From contig NZ_LABY01000150.1 of assembly GCF_001043975.1 (NCBI RefSeq), positions 1-61,817 on the forward strand: a stretch of DNA of 61,817 bases. The letters run 5' to 3'. The notes below the pieces were generated by a model. The model worked only from the letters and a program-made list of their open reading frames with translations. It searched no databases and was not told where the DNA came from. The translations under genes were made by a program, and so were the position numbers. Position 1 is the first letter of the stretch. Each line of letters begins with the position of its first letter. Shown here piece after piece: positions 58,211 through 61,817 of this stretch. This DNA is from Methylobacterium variabile (GTDB lineage Bacteria > Pseudomonadota > Alphaproteobacteria > Rhizobiales > Beijerinckiaceae).

Positions 58211-59641
58211 ATGGAATGCTGTCCTTCGATCACGTTCATCGGCCCCGTCCAAGGATCGGAGCAGGTCGCGCTGCTCGACGCACTCGTAGCCCAAGGCGTG
58301 GGGGCCGCACGCGATACCGGCGAGCGCGATGCCGATGCCCTCGTGGGCTTCACTGCCATCGACGATACCCTCCTCGACGCCGTGCGTCGGATGACTGAGG
58401 CCAGCGAGCGGCGGGTCATTGCCCTGTCCTGCGGCGGCTGCCCGCTCGACAGCGATGCCCATTGGCGCCTATTGGCGGCTGGCGCGGCGGACGTGCTCGC
58501 AGGGCCTGCGGCGGAACTCGCGGTCCGCGTGCGGGCCCGGTTGGAGCGCTGGGCCAGCGTCGATGCCCTGATGGTCTCCCCCGCCGTGCGCCGGGCCGCG
58601 ATCGGCGCAAGCCCCGCTTGGCGCAGGTTGCTGCGAGGCGTGGTCGAGGTCGCGCGTTTCACCCAGGCGCCCGTGCTGCTCGTCGGCGAGAGTGGAACCG
58701 GCAAGGAGCTGGTGGGGCGCCTCGTTCACGAACTCAACGAGAGCGCCGAGCGCGGCGCCCTCGCCGTCGTCGACTGCACCACCATCGTGCCGGAGCTCGC
58801 CGGTAGCGAGCTGTTCGGCCACGAGCGCGGCGCCTTCACGGGCGCGCATGCGAGCCGGGAGGGTGCCTTCGCGACGGCGCAGGAGGGTACGCTGTTCCTC
58901 GACGAGGTGGGCGACCTGCCTGCCGTCCTCCAGGCCCAGCTCCTGCGCGTGGTGCAGGAGGGCACCTACAAGCGCGTCGGCAGCGACACCTGGCGACACA
59001 GCCGCTTCCGCCTGGTCTCGGCGACCCACCGCGACCTGTCGGCGCGCATCGAGGCGGGCCAGTTCCGCCAGGACCTCTACTTCCGCATCGCCGGTTGGGT
59101 GTTCCGGGTGCCACCCCTGCGCGAGCGCCGGGACGATATCTTGCCACTCGCCAGGCATTTCCTGGCCCAGTTCCTGCCCGCGCTCGCCGGGATCGGCTTC
59201 GATCCGGCCGTGACCGAGCATCTCCTCACCCGCGCCTATCCCGGCAACGTGCGCGACCTGCGGCAGCTGATGGCGCGCATCAGCAGCCGCCATGTCGGCC
59301 CGGGACCGATCACGGTGGGGTCCCTGCCGCAGGATGAGCGCGCGAGCGAGGCGGGGCTCTCCGCCATCTGGCGCGAGGCGGGGTTCGAGGGCGCCATCGG
59401 GCAAGCCGTGTCGCTCGGGATCGGGCTCAAGGAGATCAGCCAGGTCGCGGCCGACACCGCCATGCGCATCGCCATGCGACGGGAGAACGGGAACCTGCAG
59501 GCCGCGGCGCGCATGCTGCGCGTCACCGACCGCGCCCTGCAGATGCGCCGTGCGGCGTGGCGCGCCGGGGCGCAGGGCCGCGGCTCAGCCTTCGGCGCCC
59601 GCGAGGAGCCAGGGATCGCGCCGGACAGGGGGCGGGGCTGA
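58211..59641 (+). CDS. Sigma-54-dependent transcriptional activator
   Basis: A 476-aa bacterial enhancer-binding protein from ATG 58211. The central AAA+ domain has Walker A GESGTGKE (159-166), the sigma-54 contact loop GAFTGA (207-212) and Walker B LFLDEVGD (228-235), followed by FYFRIAGWVFRVPPLRERRDDI. A Fis-type helix-turn-helix is near 430-455 (NGNLQAAARMLRVTDRALQMR). The N-terminal 120 residues form a Cys-containing alpha/beta domain that I cannot assign; it lacks the phospho-acceptor pattern of a clear receiver. Its 3' end overlaps the convergent amidohydrolase by 57 bp. Confidence 0.9.
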   Translation: MECCPSITFIGPVQGSEQVALLDALVAQGVGAARDTGERDADALVGFTAIDDTLLDAVRRMTEASERRVIALSCGGCPLDSDAHWRLLAAGAADVLAGPAAELAVRVRARLERWASVDALMVSPAVRRAAIGASPAWRRLLRGVVEVARFTQAPVLLVGESGTGKELVGRLVHELNESAERGALAVVDCTTIVPELAGSELFGHERGAFTGAHASREGAFATAQEGTLFLDEVGDLPAVLQAQLLRVVQEGTYKRVGSDTWRHSRFRLVSATHRDLSARIEAGQFRQDLYFRIAGWVFRVPPLRERRDDILPLARHFLAQFLPALAGIGFDPAVTEHLLTRAYPGNVRDLRQLMARISSRHVGPGPITVGSLPQDERASEAGLSAIWREAGFEGAIGQAVSLGIGLKEISQVAADTAMRIAMRRENGNLQAAARMLRVTDRALQMRRAAWRAGAQGRGSAFGAREEPGIAPDRGRG

Positions 59642-60403
59642 GACGTGGCGCACCGGCGGCGCGGCGCGGCGGCGCGTCCGCTTGGCGAGGAGCCGCATCA
59701 GGTTGCCACCGAGCACGGCGGCCTCGTCGGCGGGGGTGAGCTTGAGCGCCCGGACCTTTGCGAGTTCCAGGCCAGGATGCAGCCAGGGTCCGTCCGACCC
59801 GAACAGGATCTTGCGCGCGCCTGCCCGCGCCACCGCCTCCTCCAGGATGTCGAAGCGGCGCACGCCCGAGGTGTCGGCATAGATGTTGGGATGACGCACC
59901 AAGTGGTCGATGAGCCCGTGCTGGGCGCGCCAATCGTCCGAGAAGCTGCCGAGGTGGGGCAGGATGAAGTCGACGTCCGGATAGGCGTGCGCCACGAGTT
60001 CGGCGATGGCGATCTCACCGATGGGGTCATAGAGGACCGGGATGCGGAAGCGGCGGGCCACCTCGCAGATCTCTCGCGACAGGCGCGCGTCGTAACGGTG
60101 GGCCTTGATGCCCACGAAGCCGTAGCGCTCCACGGCGACGCGCACGAGCTCGAGGATGCGACCGCTGTCGCGCGCCGCATGCACGAAGGCGAAGCCGAGG
60201 AGCCGGTCGGGCCGGCTCGCGACGATGCGCGCCACCTCGGCATTGGCCCGGCCGTAATCGGAATGGAAGGCGGCGAAGACGACGGTGCGGTCGATGCCGG
60301 CCTCCGTCGCGCGCTGCAAATGGCGGGTGATCGGGGCCGCGGTGTCCCAGGGCCCGGTCAGACCATCACCCGTGCCGGCGTGGCAATGGCAATCGATGAT
60401 CAT
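59585..60403 (-). CDS. Metal-dependent amidohydrolase (amidohydrolase_2 family)
   Basis: A 272-aa TIM-barrel amidohydrolase of the aminocarboxymuconate decarboxylase/lactonase group, started at ATG 60403 after GGGAAGTGG. Metal ligands are His6 and His8 (IIDCHCHAG), His150 (ILPHLGSFSDDW) and Asp204 (FGSDGPW); Lys100/His102 (GIKAHRYD) lie in the active site. The last 40 residues are an Arg/Pro-rich extension that overlaps the convergent activator gene. Hydrolase or decarboxylase function cannot be decided. Confidence 0.88.
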   Translation of the reverse strand: MIIDCHCHAGTGDGLTGPWDTAAPITRHLQRATEAGIDRTVVFAAFHSDYGRANAEVARIVASRPDRLLGFAFVHAARDSGRILELVRVAVERYGFVGIKAHRYDARLSREICEVARRFRIPVLYDPIGEIAIAELVAHAYPDVDFILPHLGSFSDDWRAQHGLIDHLVRHPNIYADTSGVRRFDILEEAVARAGARKILFGSDGPWLHPGLELAKVRALKLTPADEAAVLGGNLMRLLAKRTRRRAAPPVRHVSAPPPVRRDPWLLAGAEG

Positions 60404-60457
60404 GCGTCCACTTCCCGGAGACGGGCGGGCGGCGCGGACGCCGCCCACGGGGTTCCC

Positions 60458-61817
60458 TCAGCTGCAGCCGCCGCTGCCTTCGTAGACGGGTGCGATGGAG
60501 CGCACGGCACGCCCGCCGGGGGCCGCGCGCGAGAACTCGCGCCAGCTGTTGTCCCGCCCGGCGCAGCCGCTGTTGGGATGGCCGAAGACCCGGGGGGTGC
60601 GCAGATGCGCCGCCAGATGCCGGAAGAGCGCCGCCGCGACGCTGTCCGAGCCCGCCGCGGCGTTGCAGCCGTGCAGGACCACGACGACGTTCTCGGCGAG
60701 CGCGTCCGTCGGGATGTCGGTCACGATCCGGGCGCCCTGCGCCCGCGCAGCGGCGTCGACGCCGTCGCGGTAGAGGCCCACGGCTGCGCCCGAGCGGGAG
60801 CCGAACACACCGTACGACCCGCTATGGCTGAAGATGTGGATCGCCGCGACGCGCTTGCGCTGGCAGGCCCGTGCCGCCTGGATCGTGCCGATAATGTCGG
60901 CGCCGGTGTCGTAGGCCGTGCCGCCGACCCGCTTGACGCAGTTCGGCGCCGCGGGCGCGGCCTGCGCCCGGATGCGGCCGGCCCAGCGTGCGGCCTGATG
61001 GTGGAAATGGTTGCGGTGTGAGGTCAGGTCCGTGTTCTGGAAGAAGCAGAGGGCCGGGGCTACGGCCTGGGCGGTGCCCGGCCGGCGCGGCGGAGCACGT
61101 ACCTCGCCGGACCACTCGTCCTCTCCCGCCAGCTCACTCCGGACGCCGCCGCGGGGTACGCCGCAGCTCGCCGTGTCGGGCGGGTTGCGCCGGCCCGGTA
61201 CCGCGCCGGGTGCCGGCAGGAAGATCTCGACGCGCCGGCTCAGTTCGGGAGTGGACTTGGTCTGGCGCTCGCCGCAGGAGGTCAGGCGCGCGGTGAAGCC
61301 GCGCGTCGCGCCGCGCCGTCCCGCTTCGAGCGCGGCGCAGAGGGCTTGAGCGACCGCCTGCGCGCGGCGGCGCGCCAGGGCGAAATTGTAATTGTCGTCC
61401 CCGGCCGCGTCCGTATGGCCGGCGATGGTCACCGACCGGATCGGCCGCCCCGAGCGCTGCGAGGCGAGGATGCGCGCGGCGAGCCCTTTGATCGGCGGCC
61501 CGTGCCGGGCGCGGTCCAGCGCGCTGGCGTCGAAGCGGAAGCCGTCGAGTACCAGGGCGGGCCGCCCGGGCGGCGGACAATCGACGGGGATCATGGCGCA
61601 GGGCTTCGACGCGCCGGAAGGAGACGGGGCGGTGCGGGACGTCTCGCCCTGCCAAGCCTCGCCTTCGAAGAGTTCGCCCTCGAACGTCTCCTCCTCGAAC
61701 GCCTCGCCCTCGGACAGCTCGTTCTCGAAGGCCTCGCCGAGGGGCATCGCCTCGAAGGTCTCACCCTCGCCGACGAAGGCGAACTCGCCCGCATTCGCCC
61801 GCTCGCGGCATGCCGCG
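60458..61817 (-). CDS. OmpA-like / caspase-like fusion protein with acidic repeats (5' end beyond window)
   Basis: The frame is open from the right edge to a stop at 60458 (453 codons seen), so the true start may lie outside. Numbered from the Met at 61747: residues 1-38, and 23 more upstream, are an acidic repeat (GEAFENELSEGEAFEEETFE). An OmpA/MotB-like domain spans 66-180 with GHTDAAGDDNYNFALARRRAQ (Asp113). The C-terminal domain (about 295-429) has FSHSG with His308 and VVVVLHGCNAA with Cys361, the His/Cys dyad order of clan CD (caspase-like) peptidases, though proteolysis is inferred. Six or more further Cys residues suggest disulfides. It follows the amidohydrolase by 54 bp in transcription order. 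Confidence 0.7.
   Translation of the reverse strand, partial: AACRERANAGEFAFVGEGETFEAMPLGEAFENELSEGEAFEEETFEGELFEGEAWQGETSRTAPSPSGASKPCAMIPVDCPPPGRPALVLDGFRFDASALDRARHGPPIKGLAARILASQRSGRPIRSVTIAGHTDAAGDDNYNFALARRRAQAVAQALCAALEAGRRGATRGFTARLTSCGERQTKSTPELSRRVEIFLPAPGAVPGRRNPPDTASCGVPRGGVRSELAGEDEWSGEVRAPPRRPGTAQAVAPALCFFQNTDLTSHRNHFHHQAARWAGRIRAQAAPAAPNCVKRVGGTAYDTGADIIGTIQAARACQRKRVAAIHIFSHSGSYGVFGSRSGAAVGLYRDGVDAAARAQGARIVTDIPTDALAENVVVVLHGCNAAAGSDSVAAALFRHLAAHLRTPRVFGHPNSGCAGRDNSWREFSRAAPGGRAVRSIAPVYEGSGGCS

Noticed and set aside
1..61817. tRNA, rRNA, riboswitch, prophage integrase or att sites
   Set aside because: I scanned for cloverleaf arms with TTCRA loops, rRNA blocks and integrase motifs and saw none that I could support.

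Overview
The window reads as chromosome of a high-G+C alphaproteobacterium with a large catabolic repertoire. A Methylobacterium-like member of the Hyphomicrobiales is my best guess (inference from G+C, codon use, rhizobial imp-type gene order and gene content; no rRNA or tRNA is present to test it). Almost all of it is protein-coding, in tight operons with ATGA/GTGA overlaps.

Region 1 (1-12.4 kb) is most of a type VI secretion locus in the Rhizobium imp order. The leftward operon is tssA-tssB-tssC-tssC paralogue-tagJ-tssE-tssF, and the rightward genes are clpV (tssH), an unrecognised 216-aa protein and hcp (tssD). The unknown protein has a Cys/His/Asp arrangement suggestive of a papain-like fold and is a candidate cargo effector. 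Region 2 (12.5-13.3 kb) is a scar: a frameshifted IS3-family remnant abutting a fragment of an HD-domain hydrolase.

Region 3 (13.4-24.9 kb) is aromatic catabolism. A LysR regulator, a periplasmic binding protein, a nitroreductase and a PnbB-family hydroxylaminobenzoate lyase look like a 4-nitrobenzoate route to protocatechuate. A decayed LysR gene, an FMN reductase, a YciI protein and a 3-hydroxyisobutyrate-dehydrogenase-like enzyme follow. Then comes a LysR-linked operon for hydroxyquinol cleavage: Dabb protein, maleylacetate reductase, hydroxyquinol 1,2-dioxygenase and an MFS transporter.

Region 4 (25-35 kb) holds an IclR-associated cluster (TIM-barrel isomerase-like, SnoaL-like, Gfo/Idh/MocA oxidoreductase, aromatic-acid-type MFS) whose promoters share a GTTCY-N6-RGAAC palindrome. 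Next are a TetR regulator with two operators, two alpha/beta hydrolases (one close to fluoroacetate dehalogenase) and a short-chain dehydrogenase.

Region 5 (35.2-57.2 kb) is the largest functional block. A 12-gene leftward operon joins a Liv-type ABC importer to beta-oxidation-like enzymes: two acyl-CoA dehydrogenases, two crotonases, a MaoC hydratase, a thiolase fold without the nucleophilic Cys, and a DUF35 protein without any Cys. That set resembles the actinobacterial igr (ChsE/ChsH/Ltp2) retro-aldol side-chain module. A divergent PRISE-type enone reductase, a class III CoA-transferase, an IclR regulator and a second six-gene operon (NDP-forming acyl-CoA synthetase, quinone oxidoreductase, ACAD11-like dehydrogenase, kinase-like protein, crotonase, SMP-30 lactonase) follow. 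The IclR/CoA-transferase promoter and the second operon's promoter carry matching palindromes, which suggests one regulon for an unidentified cyclic or branched acid.

Region 6 (57.2-61.8 kb) has about 1 kb without a recognisable gene, a sigma-54 activator overlapping an amidohydrolase tail to tail, and, running off the right edge, an OmpA-like protein with acidic repeats and a caspase-like His-Cys dyad. A dispersed hairpin repeat (core CCCTTTCCCGG) occurs in three intergenic gaps.
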